Below are positions 53,066-62,266 of a DNA stretch of 64,000 nucleotides, in pieces. The translations under genes and the position numbers were made by a program. The notes under the pieces were generated by a model. The model did no database searches. It worked only from the letters and a program-made list of their open reading frames with translations, and had not been told where the DNA came from. Positions within the stretch are counted from its first letter, which is position 1. Every line of letters begins with the position of its first letter. Source of the DNA: Mesorhizobium sp. B4-1-3 (lineage in GTDB: Bacteria; Pseudomonadota; Alphaproteobacteria; Rhizobiales; Rhizobiaceae); the NCBI RefSeq assembly GCF_006439355.1, contig NZ_VFTG01000012.1, positions 62,001 to 126,000 of the forward strand, written 5' to 3'.

Positions 53066-54202
53066 ATGCCCTGCCAAATCCTCGACATACCACTCGCCCA
53101 CAGTGCGCCGGGCAGTCAGAGCAGCGTCCGTATGCTGCGCTATGGGCCGGCCGCGGCAAGACCCAAGGCCCATATCCAGGCGGCCGTCCATGCCGACGAG
53201 GCGCCGGGCCTGCTGGTGGCGCACCATCTCATCGAGTTCCTGGACGCCGCGGATGCGCGCGGCGAGATCACGGGCCAAATCGTCATCGTACCCTACGCCA
53301 ATCCGCTGGGTCTTGCCCAATTCGTCAATGGTGACCATCTCGGCCGTTTCGAGCTGGCCAGCGGCCGGAATTTCAATCGCGGCTGGCCGGCGCTGGGGAA
53401 AGCGCTGGAGCAACGCATAGGCGCCCAACTCGGAAACGATCCTGAGGCTAACCGGTCACTGATCCGGCGGGCGATCAGCGATGTTCTTGGTGAGATCACG
53501 TCCAGCACCAAGATCGACGCGCTGTACCTGGCGCTGGCGCGCGAGGCCTTCGACTCGGACCTTGTGCTCGATCTCCACTGCGATGACGAGGGGCTGATGC
53601 ATATGTTTGCGCGGCCGGAGATCGCTGGCGAGTTGTCCGATGTCGCAGCCGAAATTGGCTGCCGGGCTGTCTTTTCGCAGCCGGCTTCCGGCGGCTCCAC
53701 CTTTGCCGAAGCGAGTGCCGAACCATGGCTCCATCTCGCAGCTGCCTTTCCTGAGAAACAGATCCCGATCGGCTGTCTTTCGGCAACTGTCGAACTTCGC
53801 GGTTTTGTCGACATCGATGATCGGCTGGCCTGCAGCGATGCGGCGGGGCTCGTGAATTCGCTGCGCCGGCGGGGCTATCTTGCCGGGCTGGCTTCTCCCG
53901 TGCCCGCGCCACTTTGCGACATCACCGGCTTCGATGCATGCGATATCGTGCGCACGCCCGATTTCGGCGTGATCGTCTACCGCGTGGAACTCGGGGACGA
54001 GGTCGAAAGCGGCCAGCCGATCGCCGACATCGTCCGGCCTGGCGTGGTCGGCAACGAAGCACGAGTGACGGTTCGCTCCCGCGCCAAAGGCACAGTGATA
54101 ACGCGGCGCCTGAAGAAACTCGTTGCCGCCAATCAGGTCATCGCCAAGATCGCGGGCTCGGCAGCCCTGGCGCACAGGAGCGGCTATTTGCTTGAGGATT
54201 GA
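53066..54202 (+). CDS. AstE/AspA-family metallohydrolase (aspartoacylase-like)
   Basis: 378 residues. Zinc ligands are visible as His42 and Glu45 in VHADE and the His of VLDLHCDD near residue 170; the catalytic Glu is probably in SATVELRGF. The C-terminus has a small beta domain (VELGDEVESGQPIADIVRP) resembling a lipoyl-like hammerhead. Such enzymes deacylate N-acyl amino acids such as N-succinylglutamate or N-acetylaspartate. Last gene of the operon, 13 nt after the ATPase, so it probably releases an amino acid from an imported acylated compound. Confidence 0.9.
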   Translation: MPCQILDIPLAHSAPGSQSSVRMLRYGPAAARPKAHIQAAVHADEAPGLLVAHHLIEFLDAADARGEITGQIVIVPYANPLGLAQFVNGDHLGRFELASGRNFNRGWPALGKALEQRIGAQLGNDPEANRSLIRRAISDVLGEITSSTKIDALYLALAREAFDSDLVLDLHCDDEGLMHMFARPEIAGELSDVAAEIGCRAVFSQPASGGSTFAEASAEPWLHLAAAFPEKQIPIGCLSATVELRGFVDIDDRLACSDAAGLVNSLRRRGYLAGLASPVPAPLCDITGFDACDIVRTPDFGVIVYRVELGDEVESGQPIADIVRPGVVGNEARVTVRSRAKGTVITRRLKKLVAANQVIAKIAGSAALAHRSGYLLED

Positions 54203-54338
54203 ACCATATGTCTGGTCCGATTTCCGGCCAAGGCGGCTCCAAGCCTGTCAAGTTGAGCAGGATGACCACATATCGGCTGATGCAGACCCAGTGTTCACTT
54301 CCGCTCGTCGCCAAGCTGCGATTGTTCGGGCAAGCAGA

Positions 54339-54572
54339 TCATTTCCCGAGATGCGCGGCGACCGAGCGGTAGTCTGGATACAGCGCCCGCCAGTAGCGGT
54401 TCCAGCCTGGCGAAATCTCGATCACGTCGCGTGACTTGCGGTTGGCCGCTTCGAGGAAGGTGGCGAAGGCTTCGATCTGGCGGATACGCAGCCAGTTGCG
54501 GCTGTCGTAGCCGATCACCCGCTTGATTGCTTGCTTACCGCGGGCATTGAGGGCGCGTAGGCTGTTGGTCAA
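54339..54572 (-). pseudogene. N-terminal fragment of SAM-dependent methyltransferase
   Basis: 77 residues (TLNARGKQAIKRVIGYDSRN-like start, then VIEISPGWNRYWRALYPDYR) resemble the N-terminus of a class I methyltransferase family, but the chain stops before the SAM-binding core is complete. The start TTG has AGGAGG five bases upstream, so initiation signals survive; the 3' part is lost. Confidence 0.5.
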
Positions 54573-54723
54573 TCAGACCTCCTCAATAAATCCGCCGCCC
54601 AGCTTTTCCAAGCTCGTGGAGAAAAAATGACATGGCCGCTGCTTTTTGCCGTCATCGAGACCGAAAGCAGGGAACCTAATCAACTCGGCCAGGTTCGGGC
54701 GCTTCACTCCCAGGAGATGCCCA

Positions 54724-55734
54724 ATGTCGAGAGATCACCCGCAAACATTGTCCCGAAGGCAAGTTATGGCTGCGGCGGGAGTCGGAATAGCGGCCGGAGT
54801 CGCGGGGTCGGCCAGCGCGCAGCAGACAAGCACCAAGCCAATAGAGGACGGACCAGCCATGCGAGATCCCCGCTCGAAATATCCGAAGCCGCCTTTCGAA
54901 GCGCAGACCCAGCCCTGGCCCGGTCTGGCGCGTGACATGAAACCGAAGCCGGACCACGGGGAGGTGAGCTACAAAGGATCAGGGCGGCTTTCGGGACGCA
55001 AGGCTCTAATCACAGGCGGAGATTCCGGCATGGGGCGGGCTGCTGCTATAGCCTATGCGCGCGAGGGGGCGGACGTCGCGATCAATTACTACCCGTCGGA
55101 AGAGCCCGACGCGAGCGAGGTGATCCAGCTTATACGCGGTGCCGGCAGAACCGGCGTGGCGCTTCCAGGCGATCTGCGTGACGAACGCTTTTGCCAGAGA
55201 CTTGTGGCGGATGCCGTGCAGCAGCTCGAGGGCCTCGACATCGTCGTTTGTAATGCCGGCAGACAGCAGGCGAAGCCTTCCATTCTCGACATCACGAGCG
55301 AGGAATTCGATGCCACGATGAAAACCAACATCTACGCGCCGTTCTGGATCATCAAGACGGCGCTGCCACACCTGAAGCCAGGTTCCTGTATAATCGGCAC
55401 GACGTCGGAACAGGCCTACGATCCTTCGCCCGAGCTCTACGACTATGCGCAGACGAAAGCCGCGACGATGAATTACGTCAAGTCGCTGGCAAAGCAGCTC
55501 GGACCGAAGGGCATCCGCGTCAACGGTGTGGCGCCTGGGCCGATCTGGACACCGCTCCAGATAAGCGGCGGCGCGTCTGAGGAGAAGTACAAGAAATTCG
55601 GCAGCACCACCGTGCTGGAGCGGCCCGGCCAGCCCGCCGAATTGGCTTCCATCTACGTCCAGTTGGCGGCCGACGATGCAAGCTTCGCAACCGGGAATAT
55701 ATACGGATCCGGCGGTGGCCAAGGACAACCGTGA
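54724..55734 (+). CDS. SDR family oxidoreductase with Tat signal
   Basis: 336 residues. A twin-arginine leader (LSRRQVMAAAGVGIAAGVAG) precedes an SDR domain with the NAD(P) motif TGGDSGMGRA, NAG in VVCNAGRQQ, and the catalytic YDYAQTKAA. It belongs to the YghA/GspA39-like group of SDRs often induced by stress in rhizobia. ATG at 54724 has AGGAG upstream; the earlier in-frame ATG at 54646 would bury the signal peptide. Predicted periplasmic. Confidence 0.88.
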   Translation: MSRDHPQTLSRRQVMAAAGVGIAAGVAGSASAQQTSTKPIEDGPAMRDPRSKYPKPPFEAQTQPWPGLARDMKPKPDHGEVSYKGSGRLSGRKALITGGDSGMGRAAAIAYAREGADVAINYYPSEEPDASEVIQLIRGAGRTGVALPGDLRDERFCQRLVADAVQQLEGLDIVVCNAGRQQAKPSILDITSEEFDATMKTNIYAPFWIIKTALPHLKPGSCIIGTTSEQAYDPSPELYDYAQTKAATMNYVKSLAKQLGPKGIRVNGVAPGPIWTPLQISGGASEEKYKKFGSTTVLERPGQPAELASIYVQLAADDASFATGNIYGSGGGQGQP

Positions 55735-55808
55735 GAAAACGGTGCGGGCAGCGCCGATCTCGGCGCCGCCTTCTTCCGCTTGAGAGTTCTCAGCGGACCC
55801 AGAGAGTC

Positions 55809-55996
55809 TCAATAGTTGCCGTTGTAATACCGGTCGTCGCAGGGTGCGGTGTAGATGCGCCCGTAGCGGTCCTGATAGCGGCAGAGCTGGCCGCGTCGCT
55901 CCGTCGGGGTGGTGGCGGAGCCAATGACAGCGCCGAGAAGAGCGCCGCTGGCGGTACCAATCACCGTGCTCTTACGATTCCCCCCGCGAGATTTAC
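55809..55996 (-). pseudogene. C-terminal remnant of a glycine-zipper envelope protein
   Basis: Reading the minus strand gives GTASGALLGAVIGSATTPTE, then CRYQDRYGRIYTAPCDDRYY and a stop. The Gly/Ala zipper and YQDRYGRxYxAPC end are typical of small rhizobial 17-kDa-antigen-like proteins. The signal peptide and first half are missing; the open frame ends at about 55990, just where the RepB remnant begins on the other strand. Confidence 0.5.
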
Positions 55997-56446
55997 CCAG
56001 AGGTCCTCAGTCTGCTGAGGGATTGCACGGGGCCGGCAGCGCTTTTCGCATCGCTGCGAGCAGTGCTTCCGGTCCGGCAAATAGAGATTGCGCGCTTGAT
56101 GATTGCCAGAGGGCCGGTCAGTCTCAACTACGTGAAGATGCCCGCCGCTCTCACGCAACGTTCGCTCCTGGTTGAAGATATCCGTCCGCAACCTGAGCTC
56201 GCGAGCCTTTCCGAAGATCGGAGGGCAGAAATGGAGTGTGATTTGGCAAACCTTACCCGCGCATTTTTGACTGCGCTCGGCCGGCGCGGACCAGCGAACC
56301 TGGAACTCGTGGCCGCCCGCCGCTATTTTGACCGGCTGATGGATAATTCCAGGGTGGTGCGGTATCTGGCACGCAATTTCCTTGGGCGCTTTGAAGACTT
56401 TCACAATCTGGCCGTGGTATCCGGGCAGGCTGCTCTACCGGCCTAA
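55984..56446 (+). pseudogene. RepB-family plasmid partition protein, C-terminal fragment
   Basis: From PREIYPEVLSLLRD through LPVRQIEIARLMIARGPVSL to RYFDRLMDNSRVVRYLARNF the sequence matches the C-terminal RepB domain (PF07506-type). The N-terminal ParB nuclease and HTH domains are missing. Some chromosomal RepB-like proteins exist, but without ParB parts this one cannot act as a centromere-binding protein. A GTG at 56063 could start a shortened 127-residue product. It overlaps the 3' end of exonuclease III by 12 nt. Confidence 0.6.
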
Positions 56447-57208
56447 GTCGATCCAGGCGGGTGCGTGATCACTCGGCTTTTCCCACCCACGGGTCTCGAC
56501 ATCGACACCGGCGGCCACAATGACCTCGGCGAGGGAGGGACTTACAAGCAAATGGTCCATGCGCAGGCCGGAGCTTCGATCGTAGCCGCCGCGATAGGAG
56601 AAGTTCCAGTAGGTATAGATGCCCTTGCCTGGATGGATCCGACGCATCGCATCCACCCAACCCAGATCCAGCATGCGAGCGTAGGCGTTCCTGCTTTCCG
56701 GGAAGAAGACGGCGTCACCCAACCAGCGGCGAGGTACTACGGCATCTATCTCGGTGGGGACGACGTTGTAGTCACCACAAAGCACGGTGCGCTCGCCAAG
56801 GAGCGATTGGCTGTAGCTGACGAGACGCTCGAACCAGCGCAGCTTGTAATCGAATTTGGGGCCTGGCGCCGGGTTGCCGTTCGGGAGGTAGATGCAACCC
56901 ACGATCAGTCCGTCGATCTCAGCCTCCAGATATCGGCTGTGCGTGTCGTCGGGATCGCCAGGCAAGCCACGGCGACGCTCGACCGGATCCCTCCCTCGCG
57001 CCAACACCGCCACCCCGTTGTAGGATTTCTGGCCATGCCAGATCGCGCCAAACCCCGCGTCCCGTATTGCTTCGACGGGAAATTTCTCGTCGGACGTTTT
57101 CAGTTCCTGAAGGCAGACCACGTCATAGTCAGTCTCGGCCAGCCACTTCAGGAGCACCGGCAGCCGGCCGTTGACACCGTTGACGTTGAACGTCGCGATC
57201 CGCGTCAC
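56435..57208 (-). CDS. xthA: exodeoxyribonuclease III
   Basis: 257 residues. EEP-fold nuclease with RIATFNVNGVNGRL, the catalytic CLQELKT Glu, GDYNVVPTEID, and the terminal WEKPSDHAPAW. It cuts at abasic sites and removes 3' blocking groups in base excision repair. The start is GTG at 57208 with AAGGA seven bases upstream; the long upstream frame overlaps the VOC gene. Confidence 0.94.
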   Translation of the reverse strand: MTRIATFNVNGVNGRLPVLLKWLAETDYDVVCLQELKTSDEKFPVEAIRDAGFGAIWHGQKSYNGVAVLARGRDPVERRRGLPGDPDDTHSRYLEAEIDGLIVGCIYLPNGNPAPGPKFDYKLRWFERLVSYSQSLLGERTVLCGDYNVVPTEIDAVVPRRWLGDAVFFPESRNAYARMLDLGWVDAMRRIHPGKGIYTYWNFSYRGGYDRSSGLRMDHLLVSPSLAEVIVAAGVDVETRGWEKPSDHAPAWIDLGR

Positions 57209-57237
57209 AATGTTTTCCTTACGTGGAGTGCACTGCT

Positions 57238-57603
57238 TCAGGCATCTGCGGCGAAGGCTACGGCTTCGACATTGTGGCCGTCCGGGTCGAGCACAAAAGC
57301 TGCATAATAATCCGGTGCGTATTGGGCGCGAATGCCAGGCGCGCCATTGTCGCGACCTCCGGCGGCGAGGCCTGCCTTGTAGAACGAGTGCACCATAGCG
57401 CGGGAGCCGGCTCGGAACGCTATGTGGATAGGTGCAGGAGGGGGACCGAATGCCCCTATCCAGAGACGACCGGCGTGGCCACCCAACATTGCCCAGCCCT
57501 CTCCAGATTCGAGCACGCCAAGATCGAGAGGGGCGAGCACTGCTTTGTAAAAGGCGAGCGATTTTTCTAAATTCCCGACGTTGAAGCCGATGTGGTCGAA
57601 CAT
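57238..57603 (-). CDS. VOC family protein (glyoxalase/dioxygenase fold)
   Basis: 121 residues opening MFDHIGFNVGNLEKSLAFYK and ending FVLDPDGHNVEAVAF, the hallmarks of the vicinal oxygen chelate fold with metal-binding His and Glu. Substrate unknown. Start at 57603 has GGATCGGAGC upstream. 29 nt before exonuclease III on the same strand, possibly co-transcribed. Confidence 0.9.
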   Translation of the reverse strand: MFDHIGFNVGNLEKSLAFYKAVLAPLDLGVLESGEGWAMLGGHAGRLWIGAFGPPPAPIHIAFRAGSRAMVHSFYKAGLAAGGRDNGAPGIRAQYAPDYYAAFVLDPDGHNVEAVAFAADA

Positions 57604-57672
57604 GCTCCGATCCTCTGATTGACCCAACCTGGTAGCGCTTCAGTTTCAATTGCCGCTTCTATTGGCGAGTTG

Positions 57673-58236
57673 TCACTTGAGCGTCTGACGGTCATCCACC
57701 TCTTCAATCTTGTCCAGAACCGCCTCCGGCGCCACATCGCGCTTGAGTTCCTTGAGCTCGTGATCCGCATCGGTATCTATGTTCAGACGCTTGGCAATCT
57801 CCTCCACCAGCTTGATAAGCTTGGTGGTTTCGTGCTCGTTAAGCAGACTGACCTGCAGATCGAGGTCTGCCCTGGAATTGTCCTCCGCAGTCATTCGGTT
57901 CTGATTGATCAGCACGAAGGTCGAGAGAAAGATGGCCTCGACCGAGGCGAACATAGCCAAGATGACCAGTGACGGGTCCCAGGGTCTGATAAAGCTCAGG
58001 ATGCCGAGATTGAGGACGATCCAGATCCCGAAGAAGACAATATGCAAGTAGACGAAGACCATGCTTCCGGCGAAGCCGCTTATCGCTGCGGCCGCGCGCT
58101 CCTCCAGCGATGCGGCCGTAGCTTCTCGTTTCCGCCTCTCGATCAGCGCCTCAATGTTTCTCGCCAGGGCAGGGGCAAGGCCTTCCGGCGCCGGCTTGGT
58201 TGGCGTGAAGTGACCGTTGCTTTTCGATGCTGCCAT
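57673..58236 (-). CDS. DUF1003 membrane protein
   Basis: 187 residues. A charged N-terminal helix, then two membrane segments (GSMVFVYLHIVFFGIWIVLN, VILAMFASVEAIFLSTFVLI) and a cytoplasmic helix with NRMTAEDNSRADLDLQVSLL, all typical of DUF1003. Function unknown. Met at 58236 is favoured because the upstream extension is polar and unlike the family. Confidence 0.88.
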   Translation of the reverse strand: MAASKSNGHFTPTKPAPEGLAPALARNIEALIERRKREATAASLEERAAAAISGFAGSMVFVYLHIVFFGIWIVLNLGILSFIRPWDPSLVILAMFASVEAIFLSTFVLINQNRMTAEDNSRADLDLQVSLLNEHETTKLIKLVEEIAKRLNIDTDADHELKELKRDVAPEAVLDKIEEVDDRQTLK

Positions 58237-58417
58237 CCGTCCAATCCAGTCTCTTCCGGCTAGCCAGCCTAACTCGCCGATCGGCAATTCGCTCCATTGA
58301 GGGTTCTCAGATGGCAAATCTTGGCAGAATGCTCCTGTCTGAGATCGCGGCCGCGTCACACCGGGTTGTCTCTTGCACCGGCGTTGTGCTTGGCCCAGCC
58401 CGGCCTATTTATAGGAT

Positions 58418-59038
58418 ATGCCCGGGCGCCGAAAAACCGAACCGACCGCCAAATTAATGGCTGAGTGGCCGCTATCGCCGGCGGCGACTCTGGGATCGTC
58501 CATGCGGGCGAGGGGCATTTTCCTCGAGATACGCGCCCGCCTTCCTGCATCCTTGAGAAAGCTGCTTCACATCGAATCCCGAGTGCTCACCTTGCGCCTG
58601 CCGGAGGGCGTCGATGCCGATGTACAAGCGGCAGCGGCCATCGTATCCAAGACCATGATCGACATCGAAGACCTTCCGGTCATCCCCCGCGAAGTCGAGG
58701 ACATCCTGACGATCTCGTCTGGCGAGCGGCACCGCTGGCTGAAGGCCGGTCGGCTGCAGAGCGCGGGGACCAGAACGGTGAAGCTTCGCGGTCGCGCTCG
58801 GAAGATCACCTTCCATGTTTTTGATCCGCGCCACATAGAGGATGTGCTTGACCGCGACCTGGTCAGCGTTTGGCGCGAGGAAGACGCCGCCACCCGCGCC
58901 GAGAACCGGCGACGCGCTGCCGCAAAGGCGGCATTGAAGCGCGCGCAGAAAAAGAGCAGCGGAGCCGCAAGTCATACCCATGACGAGGCGGGCCTCAGAG
59001 GCTGGGAAGATTTCGATATGGACGGGCTTTTGCGCTGA
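58418..59038 (+). CDS. hypothetical protein with HTH-like core
   Basis: 206 residues. The middle ISSGERHRWLKAGRLQSAGT resembles an excisionase/MerR-like short HTH, followed by a basic strand region (KLRGRARKITFHVFDP) and a long Arg/Ala helix. It may be a DNA-binding protein of unknown role; I know no characterised homologue. Two in-frame ATGs (58418 and 58457) are possible starts. Confidence 0.65.
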   Translation: MPGRRKTEPTAKLMAEWPLSPAATLGSSMRARGIFLEIRARLPASLRKLLHIESRVLTLRLPEGVDADVQAAAAIVSKTMIDIEDLPVIPREVEDILTISSGERHRWLKAGRLQSAGTRTVKLRGRARKITFHVFDPRHIEDVLDRDLVSVWREEDAATRAENRRRAAAKAALKRAQKKSSGAASHTHDEAGLRGWEDFDMDGLLR

Positions 59039-59392
59039 CTCGTTGCGGGTGGCGATGATGGGCTATTCGCAACATGCATTGCGGCTACCGAAGTGCGATG
59101 GCGTAGACTGAAGAGCGTGTCACCGGCCGCTGTTGCAGCAGCGGACTATCCCTTCGTCGAGAAGACTAATTCGAGTTAAGCGGCGAGATCTTGCTCACGT
59201 CGAATCCAGTGGATTCATTGAATAACCCATCCCGAGCGTTTTAGACTTCGGTCGGTTCCATACCTTCCAATCGCCGAACCCGACGCTCCTTCGGGCTCGG
59301 GATTTAGCCCTAGGGGGACACACGTCACCATCCTGCTTCCTTGATGCTTTGCCTTCCCTTAAAATCGCTATCGGACACAGAGGAGTTCCGCC
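59039..59392. other. intergenic region, nothing recognised
   Basis: No supported gene or clear structure. It should contain the DUF6494 gene promoter. Confidence 0.4.
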
Positions 59393-59584
59393 ATGAGCGA
59401 AGATGCCTTCAACATGTCGATTCGCAAGTTTCTGAAGGAAGTCGGCGTCACCTCCCAGCGTAAGATAGAGGAGACGGTGCGCGAACGGCAAATCGGCGGC
59501 AAGAAGTTGAAGGTCCGCATGACTCTGACGGCGGAAGGCACCGTCCTCAACCACGTGGTGGACGGCGAGATCGAACTTCCGTGA
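59393..59584 (+). CDS. DUF6494-family small protein
   Basis: 63 residues opening MSEDAFNMSIRKFLKEVGVT and ending VLNHVVDGEIEL, the pattern of DUF6494, found widely in alphaproteobacteria with no known role. GAGGAG lies seven bases before the ATG. Confidence 0.85.
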   Translation: MSEDAFNMSIRKFLKEVGVTSQRKIEETVRERQIGGKKLKVRMTLTAEGTVLNHVVDGEIELP

Positions 59585-59760
59585 GAGTGGCGAAGTCGTC
59601 CGGCCGAACCGACAGCGTTTGCAGCGGCGCGGCGTCCAACCCCCGGTTATATTGGATGGAAGAGGGGCGGCCGAGGTCCCACATACGCCCCTGACGCGGC
59701 GTTTCGCTCCGGCACGTTTGGTCGCAAGCTGGGCCTGATGAAGGGGTCCTTCCGCGCCCT

Positions 59761-60057
59761 TCACAAGAGGTCTGCGTTGCTGATCTTTGGCCCAGTCATC
59801 CACGGCGGTGCTGTGGGTACGTCCTCAATCACGCCAACCTTGCTGGCCCAAATCGTAAAGGCCTTGTGCGCGGCCTCGACTGGTTTGCGACCGTCATAAG
59901 CCGCGTAGCACGCTTCGCAGGCCGCCGCATGGAGCAGGCCACGTCTCTCCACAGGCCATTCTTCCAAAAACTCAATGGCATCCATCACGCAGTCGATCTT
60001 TTGGACGTAGCCATTCTCCCCTACGAAAACCGGCTGCTTGAAAGCATCGCCGTCCAT
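59761..60057 (-). CDS. DUF982-family protein
   Basis: 98 residues. F..PV.V...G....I....DA.EFL..WP pattern (IDCVMDAIEFLEEWP, then AACEACYAAYDGRKPVEAAH) is DUF982, a family expanded in rhizobia. Function unknown. GGGAGG precedes the ATG at five bases. Confidence 0.88.
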   Translation of the reverse strand: MDGDAFKQPVFVGENGYVQKIDCVMDAIEFLEEWPVERRGLLHAAACEACYAAYDGRKPVEAAHKAFTIWASKVGVIEDVPTAPPWMTGPKISNADLL

Positions 60058-60258
60058 AGTGACCTCCCTTCAACAACTGACCCCTTTGGTCGTTTCCGCA
60101 GATGCGCTGGTAATATTCGAACACCTGCACGCCCCGCTGGAGACCAAGAGAAGAGATTGGAAGTAGCTCTTTTCGATTCAAGAGGAGCCCGCGCGACCTC
60201 ACCAGCAGCACCTGAATGCCACCGCGAGCATCGATGTCAGGCCCTGCTGTCCCGGTTG

Positions 60259-60640
60259 CTAAGAGCGAACGACCAGCGGCACAAGGCCCTCGTGCTGTTT
60301 GCCGAGATAGCAGACGATACGGTCGTCGACGCGCTGGAAACTGAGGTCGAGCTTCGCCTCGCCCACGGCTAAGTGCTGGATGACGATGTTGTCGATGCTT
60401 ATCGGCAACCGTGGCCGTTCGACATTGATCTCGCTTCCAACCATCGATGCGGATCCCCAGGCAGGCCTGCAGCATCATAAACGCAGAACCAGCCAACCAT
60501 GCCTGCGGCAGACAGGCGACGGAATAGGCAATCGGCGCATCCCCGATTGCCCGCGTAAGGCCGCAGAGCAGCTCCGGAAGCCGCATATTGAACCGGACCG
60601 CGCCTCGAACATGCCGCTCATAAGCTTCACGACGCTGGTG
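60259..60640 (-). pseudogene. C-terminal remnant of glycogen debranching-type amylo-alpha-1,6-glucosidase
   Basis: One frame reads RLPELLCGLTRAIGDAPIAY and ACLPQAWLAGSAFMMLQACL, the end of the glucosidase (GH133-like) domain. After a frameshift near 60445 the tail continues as RLPISIDNIVIQHLAVGEAK to a stop. The remaining 500 or more residues are absent. Confidence 0.6.
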
Positions 60641-61240
60641 CGCTCCTGCTAGCGGGCTAGCCCGGCGGCACAGGGCCGATAACCGGCTGTTTCTCCGCCG
60701 GCGATCCCAGAAGGTCTCTGCTCGCGGTCTGACAGGCCGGTCGCGTTCTCGGAGTGTGTCAGCACCTTTCGTGACAAGTAGGCGGCTCTATCTCACCCGC
60801 GAATCCGGGAGCGATATTGGAGTGCGAACTGTCACGGGCGCCTCGATCGTCGGGCTGCGGATGCGTGGACGACTGCCCGACATGCGCCCGCCGTCGATGA
60901 TCGGCTACGGCTCATAACATTGAGCTCCGTTCTCTTACGGACGTTTGGCGCCTCGATAGCCGCTGCTTCATAGCAGCCACGGGACGCTGTCAGCTGTCAA
61001 ATCTCGCCCGGTGCGCTCTGCGGCTTGCGGTTGCGCGGGGACAATGTTCTGGTGCTGGGCCGCAAGCCGGACGCGCTGCGCAACCGTGCGCCATTCCACG
61101 ACTGGACGCTGCCCTTGGCGGTCGAACAGGTGCAGCGCGGACTGCGGCCCGCCGCGTTGCTGCGGGCCACATTTCCCTCTATGGTCCAGCGGCGTCGAGC
61201 CGCCAATGTCATATGTGGACGTATCCCGGGTGAACCTCTG
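60641..61240. other. region without a supported gene
   Basis: The AraC frame is open upstream to 61025 (RLRGDNVLVLGRKPDALRNR) and this stretch may be an old coding relic, but it matches no family I know. No other feature seen. Confidence 0.35.
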
Positions 61241-62266
61241 ATGGAGCCCTCAAATGCACCGGTGCCGCATTCTGTGCTCGATACGCGGGGCATGCCTGGC
61301 ACGCAAGCCTTCGCCTTTTGGCAGGACCATATAGGGTCGCAATACGACTTGCGGACGCCCAGGGAAATTCCAAAAGCCTTCAACGCGCGCGTGGATTTCT
61401 GGCACCTCGAAAGCGCGCTCCTCGGCACGTTCCAAGGGCCGGCTCAGGATTGGAGCCGATCCCGCGCGTGCATCGGGCGCGATGGCATGGACAGCTTTCA
61501 TCTGCTGGTTTTTCGTGGGGGCTGGAGCGCTCCGCACGGCGGCGGAGTGCCGGTTGGTCCCGGCGATATCCTCGTCTGTGATATGGCGCAACCGCTCTAC
61601 ATGCACGGGGGAGACAATGAATTGCTTACCCTCGTCTTGCCGCGCCATCAGCTGGCGCCCCATCTTCACGTGCCGGACGAGCATCATCTGCATCTGCTGC
61701 GGTCGGCCGATCCCCTGGCGACGCTCCTGAAGGACCACCTGTCAAACCTGCTAGGGCATCTGCCCAACATGTCGCTGGAACAGGCCAGGGCGGCCATACC
61801 CGCCACCGTGCACCTGACTGCGGCCGCCCTCAATGGCACGATAAGAGACGAGCAACTCGGCAGCGTCCGCATGGCGATGACCGAGCGGATATGCCGCTAT
61901 ATCGATGCATGTATTCTCGACAGCGGCTTGAGCCCCGAGTCAATTGCCCGCCAATTCGGCATGACGAGGCGCAATCTCGGCCATCTGTTTGAATTCTCCG
62001 GCGGCGTCGCTGCCTACATAAGGCGTAAGCGTCTGTCGCTGGCTCATGCGAGATTGAGGCGCTCGGCGAGAAGCGGGCAGTCGATCGAGGACATCGCCCA
62101 AGCGCATGGGTTTAACCATTATCGCAGTTTTTCCCTCGCCTATCGCAAACAATTCGGGACCTCGCCGCGGGAAACGCGTGCGCAGGCCCTCAAGGGAACG
62201 GTGCTTTCCACGGACGCCAATGGCAGGCTGTCGCCTTGGGCGCAATGGCTCAAAGATTTGAAATAG
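61241..62266 (+). CDS. AraC-family transcriptional regulator
   Basis: 341 residues. An N-terminal sensor domain of the AraC-binding-like type (about residues 15-200) and a C-terminal double HTH: ESIARQFGMTRRNLGHLFEF and QSIEDIAQAHGFNHYRSFSL with RKQFGTSPRE. Controlled genes unknown. ATG at 61241 is chosen because the open frame upstream has no conserved character. Confidence 0.9.
   Translation: MEPSNAPVPHSVLDTRGMPGTQAFAFWQDHIGSQYDLRTPREIPKAFNARVDFWHLESALLGTFQGPAQDWSRSRACIGRDGMDSFHLLVFRGGWSAPHGGGVPVGPGDILVCDMAQPLYMHGGDNELLTLVLPRHQLAPHLHVPDEHHLHLLRSADPLATLLKDHLSNLLGHLPNMSLEQARAAIPATVHLTAAALNGTIRDEQLGSVRMAMTERICRYIDACILDSGLSPESIARQFGMTRRNLGHLFEFSGGVAAYIRRKRLSLAHARLRRSARSGQSIEDIAQAHGFNHYRSFSLAYRKQFGTSPRETRAQALKGTVLSTDANGRLSPWAQWLKDLK

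Noticed and set aside
59195..59803. 202-codon minus-strand frame
   Set aside because: Runs antisense to the DUF6494 gene and has no domain.
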